A program made the translations under genes and the position numbers. This document shows, one piece after another, positions 22,932 to 34,587 of a stretch of DNA of 64,000 nt. The DNA lies in the NCBI RefSeq assembly GCF_029227915.1, contig NC_079888.1, positions 2,057,001 to 2,121,000 of the forward strand, in the 5' to 3' direction. This DNA comes from Hydractinia symbiolongicarpus (taxonomy: Eukaryota; Cnidaria; Hydrozoa; Anthoathecata; Hydractiniidae). Under the pieces are notes generated by a model. That model was not told the DNA's origin, searched no databases, and was given only the letters and a program-made list of their open reading frames with translations. Numbering within the stretch: position 1 is the first letter of the stretch; every line of letters begins with the position of its first letter.

Positions 22932-23251
22932 CTAACTAGCATTGTCCTTTGCAAATTTCTTTTTCTCAGTGCGAATTTTCATCACTATTGTGGTTACACC
23001 GTATTTTTCGATCAAATCTTTCACAACTCTGTCAGCTTTGCTTGCACTGCGAATATCTGCCTCCTTAATTAATTTACTTCCTGTTATCAGGTCTCCAAAT
23101 TTTCCCCAAATTGATTGGTTATCTTCGCTGGAAAACTTCACCCTATCTTTTCTAGTTCCAAACAAGGATGAAGTCGTTTCACACGTCGAAATCGATGTAT
23201 TGTCGCTGATCAGAGCCTCATTATCGTTAAAAGGGGCTTCTGGTTCGTGCA
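22932..23251 (-). CDS. C-terminal exon of the SET/recombinase gene
   Basis: Acceptor 'aattaacag' at 23252; joins in phase 1 to the recombinase exon, forming 'KVHEPEAPF'. It encodes about 106 residues ending 'KKKFAKDNAS' and a stop at 22932-22934. The segment 'FSSEDNQSIWGKFGDLI' with following 'KADRVVKDLIEKYG' looks like a short helical DNA-binding tail, but I do not recognise a named domain. Confidence 0.7.
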
Positions 23252-23910
23252 CTGTTAATTCTAAATGTTTAATTTTCTATTTTAATTATGTACATTTTTA
23301 AAGTTATCCGTTTTAATTTTCCTTTTAAAAGCTATTTAGAACAGGGTTGTATGTAAATGTGTATTATTTAAGTATAACTGAGTTATTGACGCAACACATT
23401 TTCATTTTATTTTAACCATATATGAAAAGCAACTTCAACGCCTCACTCACAAAATATTAAAGGTATATTGACGGAGAACAACATGATTAGCAATGTGAAG
23501 TTAATACACCCCAAGAGTCCTTCGCCTGTTACCCCAGTACGGCAGTTTGTCATTATTATCTTGGAAAAGCAAAATCTAGTGACTACAGTGACTGGACACT
23601 TTTTCTAAAAGCAGAATATATTTTTTACAAGATTAAGTCTCCAAGTGCCACGCGAGACAACGCAGCGAAACTTGTAAATTACATTTGTTTTGAAAATATG
23701 ATTTTTTGGGAAAGAAATGGTTAATAGTAGTCACTTTCTTTTTTAAAAGTCTAAGTTTTTTAAAAAACGTAAAGCTTACAGGGGAATTATAACGTAATGT
23801 GCAGAAAGAATGGGATAATAATAAATTGCGTAATCAGGTTAAAATTTTAATAAGAAAACTAAAAATCAATTTGTGAAAACGTATTAAAATGCTATGTCTC
23901 AAATTATTAC

Positions 23911-25290
23911 CTTTATCTCTAACTTCATCGTTATTCTGTCTCTTCGTCTTCGACATGATAAAATAACGAATTTTATCTCGTAGCTGTAGTGAGGTAAGAT
24001 TAAAAAAGCTCGGATGTAATGTTGACTTTTCTTTCACGACAGTCAGAATGATTTTACCATCACTTATCTCCTTTGCAAAATGCACTTTAATGGCATCCTC
24101 TAGAGACACATCAACGTTATTCCCAGTTTGGCGTAGGACAGATCTCAGCTCCCTACTTGTTTCTGCGGCATTTTTTGACTTTTCTTGCAGAAAGTACGAC
24201 CGTCTGGCTGTTGCCTTGGAGTGGCACATTAAATTTGCCAACTGTTGCTCCAACTCTGCCCTCAAAGAATGAGTTTTAGTGACACACGTCTTGCGGACTA
24301 GTGTTGCATTAAGACGTGGTCGCAGCAAACTCCTTCCCACTGCTTTATTCCAAAATGAGTTCAACTGGCCTGTGGCCATTGAAGAAGACATTTTATTTCC
24401 GCTCCAGCTGGTAAAAAACGGGTTGTTGGCAGAACCTTTTTCGTCGTCTAGGCCTTCTAGCCTATTTCAGAAATGTTGAAAGAAAATCGATGATTCTTTA
24501 TATAGATTTGCAGTGAAGCAAATTGTCGCTGGTCCCGACGTCGCTATTGTTTTGTGGTTAAAAACACTTACAATATATACTCCATTTTCCATTTTCCCCG
24601 TCATGAACTCTTTGGTTGTCATGTTAGCCAAAGCACCGGTCCTTGACGCGTTATCCAAGCAGAGATAAGTTAAGATATAATCTCGAACAGAGGTAAATTG
24701 CTTGAATGTTGGAACTTTACCAGTGGTCAACACTTCCTTGATATTCCTGCGACAATTGGATACGTGTGTTGAATTATCGAAGGTGTTGACCTCTTCAGCT
24801 GTTATGAGCTGATCTAACTGCTCCAAATCTTTCATCCATTTCTCACTTTTGGCCTTCTTTCTATACTCCACAATCCAGTTTTCCATGATAACTATCATGC
24901 TTGGACAGTCCTTAACGAAATCTTTGAAAAGCACAGGTGTGTCACACAAAATATACTTGTAAAAATGACATAGAGAATGGAGATAACTTTTTATAGTTCC
25001 AGCTTTTCTCCGTTTTTCAAATTTCAGTAACCATTGATTCCTGATCTTCATGCGGTCAAAAAGAACGGATAATTCGTATGAATCTTGGCTGGTGTCCTTT
25101 CAAATCAGTTGCACTTGTCTGGAATGTTGTTTCGCAGCACGTTTATTTTTTCGCTTACCATCAGGGCTAACCAACCACAATTCAAATTTGTCAAAATGTG
25201 ACTCATTCCTCCATGGTGTAATTATAATATCCATATTCTCATCCTCCTCATCTTCATCCTCACTTCCATCCAAATCTTCAATTCTACATT
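23911..25290 (-). pseudogene. tyrosine-recombinase core exon (Crypton-like)
   Basis: A 1,380-nt exon. After an acidic start ('CRIEDLDGSEDED') comes 'FELWLVSPDGKRKNKRAAKQ', the usual opening of Crypton-like recombinases, then the SAM-like core-binding part ('NQWLLKFEKRRKAGTIKSYL'). The catalytic half has 'RDYILTYLCLDNASRTGAL' (Arg I), 'VYIVSVFNHKTIA' (Lys), 'NATLVRKTCVTKTH' (Arg II), 'LANLMCHSKATARRSYFLQ' (His and the Tyr nucleophile). All five key residue types are thus present. TGA codons at 25100-25102 and 24467-24469 break the frame; translation continues in the same frame on both sides. Donor GTAATA at 23910. Cryptons move by site-specific recombination of a circular DNA form; whether this gene does is inference. 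Confidence 0.82.
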
Positions 25291-26087
25291 CTAGAAGGAA
25301 AAAAACTTTTAAATGATGATTTTCCTCAGAGAGATAAATTATATTCTTTACACTAAGATATTGAAAGGCTAAAATAATATAATACTATGCATTTTTTACT
25401 AAGAAAATCCTTATGGTTCAACAGATTCAAGTATTATCAAGTTACTTACGCTCTTTGCGGAAAATTTATAGGTAAAAAATTCCTTTAAATACTTAATATT
25501 TTCTTGTAAATAAAAATTAACAAAATAATTTTTTTTAGAATATCCTGCTACTTACAAACAATTAGAAAATGTTCTTATTACGGACTGTTTTTTGTTTGAA
25601 TCCTTTTAGGTTAAAAATTCTGCTCACTGTTTAAGTTCAAATTTCTTAAGCATAAATTTTAAGTTGAACAAAAGTGGCAAATTTCTTTAAAAAATTAAAT
25701 CCTGTTTAATGCTGGATAGAAACAATTTTAATGAGAAAAGTTACGCAAAAATCATGTACGGAGAATAAAGTCGATATTTTCTTCATAACTTGCACGCTTC
25801 AATATATGTTCATATCAAACGCTCATATCTTAGGAGCAAAATTTTTACGCAGCGTTGTTACAAAAGAGGAGGGATTGCATACTTTTTCGGTAAACAAGTC
25901 AAACCTTACATACCTAGTGAATCGTTTTTGCTTGTTATTGGCAATTTACTACGGACAGGTTCTATAAATAAACAAATTAAAAGTAGAGTACGTCACAAGA
26001 AATACATTAAAGGTCTTCTGTTATCAAAAGAAAACTGTAGTTTTTAATGGTTGTTTATAAGACAGGTCATAGAATGAAAAATTATAC

Positions 26088-26551
26088 CTTGTTCTTGTTT
26101 TTCTTCGAAACGGACAGATAAAGGCTCAATCGTCGTTATGGAAGGAGCTGAGATGAGATAAAGACGATTTATTGACAATTATTGTGATATCATAACAGAA
26201 AGGATGAATTAAACAATCAAGAGTGCCATGACGACTTCTTATCAAATATGCACTTAAAGCTAAACATACATACCTAGTGTCTCATTGAAAGTTGGGAAAT
26301 TTGAGTCAGGTTCTATAAATTAACCGAATAAATTGTAAATAAGCAGCAAAATTTTGTTTTTAACGGTTTAAAGTGCTAAAAAAGCGCTAACTGGGACAAT
26401 AAACATCTTTTCTTTTTTGTATTTGAGAGAAATTAGGATAGTTTTGTGAAACGGACATGCGCTTTCGCAGAAATTAGGATAATGGTTATACCTATTTCTT
26501 CCGTTTCTTCTAAATCGACAGATAAAGGACCAACACTTGCTATGGAGGGAG
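26088..26551 (-). CDS. two duplicated 60-nt linker exons
   Basis: Exons 26551-26492 and 26147-26088 are each 60 nt, phase 1-1. They encode 'APSIASVGPLSVDLEETEEI' and 'APSITTIEPLSVRFEEKQEQ'. The flanking intron sequence is also alike (a 'gatgagataaag'/'gatgagacaagg' type run before the acceptor, GTATAA donor). This is a recent exon duplication in the linker just ahead of the recombinase core. Confidence 0.75.
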
Positions 26552-27117
26552 CTAAGATGAGACAAGGAATCGTATATTATTAACAGTGAAAGTAATAAAA
26601 TAGCGAATCAACGAAACAAGCAGCAACCAATCACCCTAGAATTATTTTTTTTATAAGCGCCTCCCTCATTTAAGCGCCCCATGTAACAAGTATTGTTCCC
26701 TCTAAAAGAAAAAGGCGCTTAATAGAATTTTTTTTCAGATTCGTATCAACCAAAACAAAAAACAAAAAAACTCTTAAATGATCTTAAAAAAAATCTTCTT
26801 ATTAAAACAGTTACAGCTTAATTTTCTGGGAATTTTAACTGCCATGTAAAACTTTTAACGTAGTATTTCTTCTTTTCGCCCCAACAAAAGAAAGAATGAA
26901 CTTAACTGGTTATTCATATTCGAATCACTAGAATCTTTGAAATGTTATAAGGGTCTCCTTGTTTTAAATACACACCCCTGTGATAATCTCCCTCCCCTAA
27001 AAACTGGAAAATTATACTTGCCTTGGGCAACTATGAAAATTCACATTTTAGAGCTTAGACGGTGACGTGTTTCAGTGAAAATCTGCTTTTTTTTAAATTT
27101 CGCGATTGAAAGTAGCC

Positions 27118-27172
27118 TTTTTTTGGAAAAATGAATGAATGAGTGAATGAAATAATGAATGAATGAAGAGAT
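27118..27172. repeat. short GAAT-type microsatellite
   Basis: Imperfect (GAAT)n with GAGT variants, lying in an intron of the SET/recombinase gene. Confidence 0.8.
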
Positions 27173-27760
27173 CGTTTATTTGTAATAGTTAGTTATAAAA
27201 CATACAAACCTACCTTTAGAAATCGTGGAAGAAGATTTTCGATGCTTAACCAAAACAGTTTCTTCTTGTCTTTCGCCTAGTGTACATAAAAATAGTTTTC
27301 TAAGCAAATTATCACCCTAATTTTTATTAATTATTACACCCCAGATCTGTATTGAGGGTTTTGGGTGTATATTGATTTCGTTATTAAAGTCATTGTTCAA
27401 CTCACTAGGTCATAAAGATTTTTAGATTCAAAGCGCAAAAAAACATTTGCATAATGTCACATGAGAATAAATTTTTCCGACTTTATAACATCTTTGCTTA
27501 ACCTAGTCTTTTAACAGCGCACTTTTGAAAGTAATCTTGTTTGATTCACCTGTTTTTTAATCGTAAATAAAGTGTGATTTGAGAAGTATGTTTTTTTTAA
27601 CAGGGAATTAATCAACAGGTTAATGTTTTAATTCCAGTGCGTCTCACTTTAAGAAGAAAGAAATTATTACGGCAACCAATATCAAACATTTATTTTTTGA
27701 ACAGGCACACAATCGTATGTCAACAAAATCTGCAATTAACAAAGTTAATAATTTTCTTAC

Positions 27761-28355
27761 TAGTTCTACGCTCTCTTTCTTCTCGCCTACGTTCAGCAAT
27801 ATTTCTAACCTTTCTCGAAAACCAATCTTCATCGCTGCTATCATTGGAATTCACAGGCGACATATTTTCAGCAACTTTGAGGTACTTCATTCAACCATTC
27901 CTCATGATCTTGTTTTCCTCTTCCCGTTCGCTACTTTCGCTGCAACTACTTGTCGCGCTATCTTCGCTTAAACCATTTTTAGGTGTAAATTCCTCGAAAG
28001 CAATGGCCTCTTTCAGAGCAGCCTTAAATTTTTTGTTATCTTTAATTTTGTGTGTTTCTCTCAAATGATTTTCTATTCGAACAACCACTTTTGAGCAGCC
28101 CAGAATGGGACAAATCTTTTTCCGGTGAAATCGAGGTTTGGTTTTCCTTTGCTCGTTGGCTAATCTTTTTCTCTCGTTATTTGAACTGATTCCGCTTTTA
28201 TAACTTTTGGCATTCTCTTCCGTTATCTGATGTACTCGAACAAGATGAACCACTAAATCAGTCTTGTCTTGAAAGCAGACTGGACAAGTGCACACTTTTC
28301 GTTTTCGTTTCTGTGAAAAAGTGCTCCTCAAAGATTTTCCCCATAGATTGAAAGT
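27761..28355 (-). pseudogene. zinc-finger exon of the SET/recombinase gene
   Basis: 595-nt exon, phase 0 in and phase 1 out (donor GTAAGA). It encodes a Lys/Arg-rich start, a first C2H2-like finger ('CTCPVCFQDKTDLVVHLVRV' then His) and a second ('KKICPILGCSKVVV' then 'HLRETHK'), followed by an acidic Ser-rich stretch. A TGA at 27891-27893 interrupts the frame, which then continues with 'MKYLKVAEN' and 'SDEDWFSRKVRNIAERRR' to the donor. Such paired fingers ahead of a recombinase core are usual, in my memory, for cnidarian Crypton-like genes. Confidence 0.75.
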
Positions 28356-29479
28356 CTAAATAAAATTTTAACAACTATTAATTTCGGTAGGTACCTAATG
28401 TTAACCATAAACAAAGGTGAATTGCTTACTTTTTTGGCTTCAGCTACATTTCCACTCCGAATCAACTGACACAATCTTTCTGTGACGTTCAAATCCTTCA
28501 ATAAGTATATTTTTCAGAAATACTTAGTAAATGTTACAAGATTTGTCAAAAAATAAGTGGGAAAAGTTATTACTGTAATACCTTTTCATCACAGTTTTCT
28601 TTTCGCTTCACACGTTTCATAGGTGGCATTTCTGGTAGCGGGTTATCCTAAAAATGGGTATATTGTCAGTGTAAATTATTTGCCGATCTTGAATTAAATC
28701 TACATTTTAATTATTTTGTAAAATTGAAACAAAACAAATGCTTGTCTTTCCTTGTGTCATATTATGGTATTTTGTTATTTATTTCTACGAAAATAGCATA
28801 GGATATATTTCCAATCGCTTTTAGAACATTTCCTCTTATAACGACGTTCCTTTAAATAAAATAAAATCGTAAAATCGTAAAATAAAATAAAGTAAAGAGC
28901 CTAAATCGATAAACTCAGATAGTTTTACAGAAAATCCTAAGTAAACATACACGTAAGCGTCTAAAACTTCTAATGTTAATTCATCGACATCAGCAAACTA
29001 AAAGTAAACACGTATTGCTACTATAACTATAGCATTCTGTTACCACTGATAGTCATTTTGGCATTTGTAAAGGGTGTTAGGCAACTTGTCAGTCCAAAAT
29101 GCTCATATAAAAAACTTCCTTAAGTGCTGATTAAGCAGTAAGGTACGTTACCTTTTCCTGAGCATCGGCGGGATTAAAAATTTCATTTAACATTTCCGCC
29201 GCATTGTATTCTTGAGTTGGCAATACTTCCACTTTCTACAGGCACAGAGAGTAAAAATAACAAGCTCAAGAAAATGTATAAAAAGCCCTACAAGAATACT
29301 AAATAATGAAGGAATTAATAAACAAATAAACTTGTTTTTACTCTTCCATGTCTAGCAGGTAACAGTCAAAATATATTAATACATTGCAATTATACATGCA
29401 CTTACATTTTAGCTTCGGTTAAGAAAACTGGTAATGTAATTAGAAAGCCAGTTTAAAATGAGAAATGTTTAAAACTAAC

Positions 29480-29874
29480 CATATCTAGAACTGGTTTTGA
29501 GCTCTCAGTTGTATCGTTAATGCTTCCCTCACCTGTCGCCTGTCTTTTATCCTACATGAGCAAATTTTTGGAATGAACAGCGTGTTATTATTGCGATATC
29601 AATATAGATTTAGAAATATTAAAAACTAACTGTATTTGAAAATTCCCTTGCGCTCTCAACTGTATTTTCCCCGCCTTTGTCAACTGTCTCTTGTCTTCTA
29701 CCCTACGAAAGTAATACAATTCATAGTATAAAGGCTATTTTACCAAAGATTGCGTGTTATAATTGCGAAATCGATATATAATGGAAAATAATAAAAACTA
29801 ACTGTATTTGAAAATGCGTTCACGCTCTCAACTGTATTCTCCCCGCCATCGTCAACTGTCTTCTGTTTTCTAGC
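29480..29874 (-). CDS. three tandemly duplicated 72-nt linker exons
   Basis: Exons 29874-29803, 29702-29631 and 29551-29480 are each exactly 72 nt, phase 0-0, with a short intron between them. The first two encode near-identical peptides ('KTVDDGGENTVES' and 'ETVDKGGENTVES', both ending 'FSNT'). The third is a more distant copy ('ATGEGSINDTTESS'). Introns are about 80-100 nt and also similar. They form part of the flexible linker of the SET/recombinase gene; no domain is known. Confidence 0.75.
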
Positions 29875-30444
29875 CTGCAGAAGTAAAATAATTCATAGTA
29901 TAAGGGCTATTTTACGTGTTATAATGAACTTGAGATATTTTCAGCCTTGTGATTTTGTTAAAATTTCTTAAGATTCTGGACTTTCAAGACTAAATTTCAT
30001 ATATTGGGCATTAGCTAAGTTTAAAAGTTTTTTTGGTAAATCTATTTTGAGTATCTAAGCAGAACGTATACTTTAACAAGATTCAAAATCTTATGATACC
30101 AATTTTCATTATGTAGATAAAGTGCCCAATTATCAAATAGTACCTTATTCTGTGGATCCACATCAATAAATGTTAATCCATCTTTTATGTATTGACTTCT
30201 TGCCAGTGCAAAGCCAACGTCACAATCACTGTTTTTCTAAAAGGTTGTGTCAAATGTGGAATGGTTATTATTTTAAAATTAATCACATTTCGTGCACATC
30301 TAAATAATATAATCACCTTCTTATTCTTTTCCTTTAGTTTACTTAAAGTGTATTTTACCTTGGACCTCTTATCCTATAAAAAGACAGTATTCAATGTAGG
30401 CACGCATAGGCTTGATGCATTAACATAAAGAGAAATTCACAAAC

Positions 30445-31549
30445 CTTTCTTCACCAAAGACCGCTAGCTCCATACGAGTATCGCAAATCCTCACCAGGGC
30501 AAATGTCTTTTAGTGCAAATAAGCACAAGTTCATTGCAGAGTTGGGAAACTTTGAATCGTTGACGTATTTTCCTAACCTTTCTTTGTGTGTTGCATCAAT
30601 GCTATAACATAAAAGTCAGATGTTACATCAACAATCTTACGTACTTGTTTAAGTTTACACATTTTATATTCGAAATGAATCACTTTGTGTGCTTTTGAGG
30701 TAAGAAAATATTTTTTGAGAAAATATTCTGTCTGAAAGAAAAAGTAACGGTAGGTGACTTACCATTTATTTTTATAAAAAAATAGGAACGATCCTATGTC
30801 ATCTGGATAAGTTTTCATCAACTCATCACCTTCCTCTTCTGTTAGCAAAGTACCAGGGTACTCCAACAAGAAATCATTCTTCTGGAAGTTAATCGTCGCA
30901 AAAATTCCATAACCTACACGAGATCAATAGACTCAAAAATAGACCTACAAATAAACGAGCGACTGAACAAACGACTACACGAACGACTATTCTTACCAAT
31001 GTAGTCATCGATGTAACATTTTTCAAATCCAGGAGGATCGGCTCCGAGCTCGCAAAAGATTTTTGCTACCTCTTCTCAAGTTTTTTTTCTTGATTTTTGT
31101 GGCTTAAGATAAGATGTTCATTGTTAGACTATTTTATGGTTACATTTAAATAAAACAACGGTTTGTAAGAAGCGGATATTTTTAACATCACCATCAAAAT
31201 TTACTAAGGAATTGATTTTTCGAATACGTTAACTGATATAATAGCTTTTGTGAGCATGGGCGTTCGTTGGTTGGGTGATAGCTTTTTGAAGACTCAAGTA
31301 TTGTTTGTTTTACACAAACTCGTCCCCAGCGCCTTCTCTCTCCTATTAGTGAAAAAGAGACAAAAGGCACTGGTACGAGTTTGCGTTTTACAGTTACTAT
31401 AATCTTCTTAGTACCAAATAACTTCTTATACAAATACATTGCCTTCTATTTCATTCATCTTCGCTGAAACTCTACAATCTCTAGTTTAAATTTTTTTGTT
31501 CTATATCAACTAAATAACTCACCTCTCTTGATCTGATTCCTGAACTCAT
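30445..31549 (-). pseudogene. exons 1-4: start codon and KMT5A-like SET domain
   Basis: Exon 1 (31549-31523) is a nine-codon start exon 'MSSGIRSRE' with a strong GTGAGT donor. Exon 2 has 'EEVAKIFCELGADPPGFE' and 'CYIDDYIG'. Exon 3 completes 'GYGIFATINFQKNDFLLEY' (SET GxG motif) and 'LLTEEEGDELMKTYPDD'. Exon 4 has 'CIDATHKERLGKYVNDS' (the usual NHS is NDS), 'CLFALKDICPGEDLRYSYG' (usual ELxYDYG) and 'LW'. The arrangement matches the KMT5A (PR-Set7) type of SET domain, which methylates lysine using S-adenosylmethionine. A TGA at 31076-31078 replaces an expected Trp just before 'EEVAKIF', and another TGA at 30451-30453 follows 'GLW'. The H-to-D change in NHS may lower activity. Confidence 0.82.
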
Positions 31550-33574
31550 TTTCGTGTTCTGGCTTTAAATTAACTATTTTTTCTGACTATTGTTTATAAC
31601 CTGCTTTTTAAAAATATTTATACACTAAATGTTGTACATTATTTTACAGGAATGTGTAATGTGTCAAACCTTGCTTGACTAAATAAACACTGACACGACA
31701 ACATATATACAAACTGAAAGCTGCCCTAATTAAAAGCCATACATCACGCTTACGTCTTTGACGTAGCTTATAAGTTGTTTCTTAGTAAAAACTTACACGT
31801 TCTTATTAAAACTGGTTAAATTATTTACCCTAATTCCTCGGTTGAGCACTATACTGGGGCCATTATTAGAGGTAAATAGTGTATTGAGCCTTATAATCGC
31901 CTCATTCAGGGAAAAGAAAGTTATTCAAATATTTTGACAATGATTTTAACAATGATAAAACAAACCATAGAGATATTTTAATGATATTTCTATGATAAAA
32001 CTAAAAATGTACTTCGGTTAGTTTAAAAAGCATTTTACTGAATACAAAGTTCTGCAGTGTTTTTTACTCCTGAAATTCTCCTGTCAATTAAATTAAGAAT
32101 TTCATTCACTTCAGAATTTCCATATATGTTTACTTTGCGTGCCCCTGTTTAAAACTATTGGGTCCAGAGTTTTTTAACATACTACTCCCCCTCCCTCCTT
32201 TCACAACTTTTGATAGGCTTTTTCTTTAAATTCAATCAAACTTGGCACACTTATACTACGTCACGACAGGAACGAATTTCTGACGTTATTTAACATATTT
32301 CATCCTTACCCTTATAAAATGATTTCAAAGAAATTTAAAGGGTAGTTTTACATATTGATCATACAGCATAGCAAAAAAGAGTTATAAAAAAAACCCGGCA
32401 GGGGGTTCGGCATCCGTCCCCATCCCCTGGACCAAGTAGGGTTACAGCCTGAGATTTAAGTAAACACACTTGCAATTTTAGAGAAAACATAGGTTCTTTG
32501 TTTGGGCTAATGAAAACAAGTCTAAGAAGAAAGTTTGTGATACATTCGCACAAAATAATTTCTTTGATCTACGTACAGCATACGCACTCACATGAAAACA
32601 GGCCCGAAGAGAAAATTTTGAAAGCTGGGGGGTAAAACAGTACATAAGTATTTAGTATATAAGGATACCCCAGTATGGTTGGTGCTGAGGAAGAAGAAAA
32701 TATTGTCAATTTTACTCCAAATTCTATAATTTCGCTTTCAGGTTTCAGGTACAAAGGTACAAAAATTATACTGGTAACGTCTTTTTGATGGATGATCTCA
32801 AGGAGCATAGCTCATTTTCACGTTTGCGCAGCATGTTTTGCGCTTTGACACAGAGGCGCGTAAAAAGGTTTTCTTGTCTCGCACCAAAAAAGTAGGTTGG
32901 AGGGAGTATTATGATCTTGTGATTTACAAATAAAAATAGGCAGGAGCAATAGCTTGTGTGCAGGTCAGAAGTATTAAATACTTCAGGTCAAATTCTTTTA
33001 TATTTTGTTTTTATGGTTATTTATTTGTAACAGCTTAGAGTACTGCCGAAGATAGATATTTTCAAGTTACGTCGGCGGATCGTTCTTAATGCGTTAAATT
33101 TAATATATGATTTTCAAGTTACTTTTAAAAGTGACATCATAAAAATTTTAATGGTTCTAGAAGGTTCGAATATTTGGAGGGCAAAATCAAAATCAAATCA
33201 ATCTCCCATTTATATATTTTTAGCATAAAAAGAAGAAAAACTAGTTGGACAAGTTGATGGAAAAAATCTGGTCTACTTGAAACGTTAAACACATTATTAT
33301 ATAACTAACATAACTTTTGGATGAGGTTTAATGTTAATGCTGCTTTCAAATTTCGGTTTTTAAAGGAGTTGAATTTTATGCTGCTTGCATAAAAAAGGCG
33401 TATAAATGAATTTCTTTTCTAAATTCCCTACCTGGAAAACGCCCAAAATAAATTGTTTATTTTGAAACGATGTCCCGGAGCAAAACTATTTCTAGGTCCC
33501 TGAGTTTAAGCAATATAAATATGCGACACATTTTCTGGTTTTCTACAGAATAATAATCAAGCTAAGCTATCAAG
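31550..33574. other. no gene recognised
   Basis: About 2 kb of AT-rich DNA upstream of the SET/recombinase start codon and of the LINE at 33.6 kb. It should include the promoter of the former. Short frames near 32360-32800 have no domain. Confidence 0.45.
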
Positions 33575-34395
33575 ATGGCGGAGAGCGCGGGCGTATTGTT
33601 GTTATACTTGTTTGTACTTGGCTTATATGTTTTTAATTATGAAAAGCAACGTTTTACTACATCGAATCGTATTACCGAAACTTGCAGTGATAGAGAATCG
33701 TTCGAAAAAGATGATTTATCTACTCGACGTAGAAATATAACAAATCAATATTCGAAATCTGTTACTGCTTTCATATTAATCTGGCCCTAATTTTACATGT
33801 ATCGCGGACTCTGTTAAATCTAAAGGTTTTACTGTGCTCCATCAAAATATTAAAGGGTTATGTGGGAAGAAAGATCTCCTTGAAGATATTTTATTTGAAA
33901 ATAAAAAAATCGACATTCTCTCCTCGAGTGAAACATTTGTTGCTAACGACAAGTTGTTTGACACAGAAATCCGAGGGTTCGACTTCGTGCATAAGAGTCG
34001 TACAACTGGAATGGGAGAAAGAGTGGGTGCATATATCAAGCAAGGTGTTCCATATGTGAGAAGAAGAGAAAAAAGGATATTGAAATTTTATGGCTCTTGG
34101 GAGATATAAATTGTTTTTCTTATAAGAATCGATCACAAAGAGATAAAAGATATATTCACTACCTTTGGTTTCAAACAATTAATTACACAACCAACGAAAA
34201 TAACCGAAAATAGTGCAACTTTAACAGACGTTGTACTATCAAAATCTCCAAACACCATTTCACATGGTAAAACGCTTTCATCCAGTCTAAGCGATCACGA
34301 CACGGTTGACTGTATCAGAAAGAAATTTGTTACAAAATTCGCTCCAAAGAAATTAACGAGTCGAAATTACAAACATTATAATTCAGAAACAGTCT
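33575..34395 (+). pseudogene. APE-type LINE, endonuclease part, broken
   Basis: An N-terminal frame from 33575 shifts near 33790 into 'VLHQNIKGLCGKKDLLEDIL', 'KKIDILSSSETF', 'FDFVHKSRTTGMG' and 'VGAYIKQGVPYVRR', the first half of an apurinic-type endonuclease. The centre is deleted near 34090-34110 ('ILWL' joined to 'LGDINC', with a stop TAA at 34107-34109). It resumes as 'FGFKQLITQPTKITENSAT' and 'LSDHDTVD', the SDH-type closing motif. The reverse transcriptase of the same element follows at 37740, after the inserted R2-like LINE. Jockey/CR1/L2-like by appearance; dead. Confidence 0.8.
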
Positions 34396-34519
34396 AGATG
34401 AGTTAGGGACAATACAACACGCAATTTATTACGAAAAGCAAGAAAGTCAGGTTAAGATTGCGACGTCGGTCTATTAACGGAAGAAAAACTACGTAAATAT
34501 TCTGATCAAAAAAGCCGAG

Positions 34520-34587
34520 CCTTCTATCAGCTTTTCCTCCAATTCGTTGAAGTCCATCAACGAATTGGAGGAAAAGCTGATAGAAGG
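34520..34587. repeat. perfect 31-bp inverted repeat, 6-bp spacer, at LINE 5' junction
   Basis: Bases 34520-34550 are the exact reverse complement of 34557-34587, separated by AGTCCA. The right arm is the first coding sequence of the R2-like ORF ('ELEEKLIEG' region). The left arm is an inverted copy of it abutting the dead APE LINE. It is probably a 5' fold-back formed when the R2-like LINE integrated. Confidence 0.95.

Larger units (their letters stand above)
22932..31549 (-). pseudogene. SET domain + zinc finger + Crypton-like tyrosine recombinase gene, about 18 exons, five in-frame TGA
   Basis: Minus-strand exons as joined by me: 31549-31523, 31102-30997, 30913-30763, 30601-30445, (15-nt microexon 30373-30359), 30236-30144, 29874-29803, 29702-29631, 29551-29480, 29235-29152, 28647-28582, 28495-28430, 28355-27761, 27276-27214, 26551-26492, 26147-26088, 25290-23911 and 23251-22932. 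Every border is GT..AG and every phase agrees, giving about 1,152 codons. Order of domains: KMT5A-like SET (exons 2-4), charged linker with three similar 24-aa exons, C2H2-like zinc-finger exon, linker with two similar 20-aa exons, tyrosine-recombinase core, basic C-terminal exon. Five TGA codons lie in frame (31076, 30451, 27891, 25100, 24467); no TAA, TAG or frameshift was found. Either a recently dead mobile gene or one whose UGA codons are recoded. Possible role: recombinase of a Crypton-type element with its own histone or protein methyltransferase; this is inference. Confidence 0.85.

Noticed and set aside
30305-30345. A second microexon (EKNKK) between SET exon 4 and the next linker exon
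   Set aside because: The acceptor 'aaactaaag' has no pyrimidine tract; only the 15-nt microexon at 30359-30373 has acceptable borders, and even that needs cDNA.
31194-31439. 81-codon frame on the minus strand upstream of SET exon 2
   Set aside because: It lies in the first intron of the SET/recombinase gene, out of register with the start exon at 31523-31549, and has no domain.
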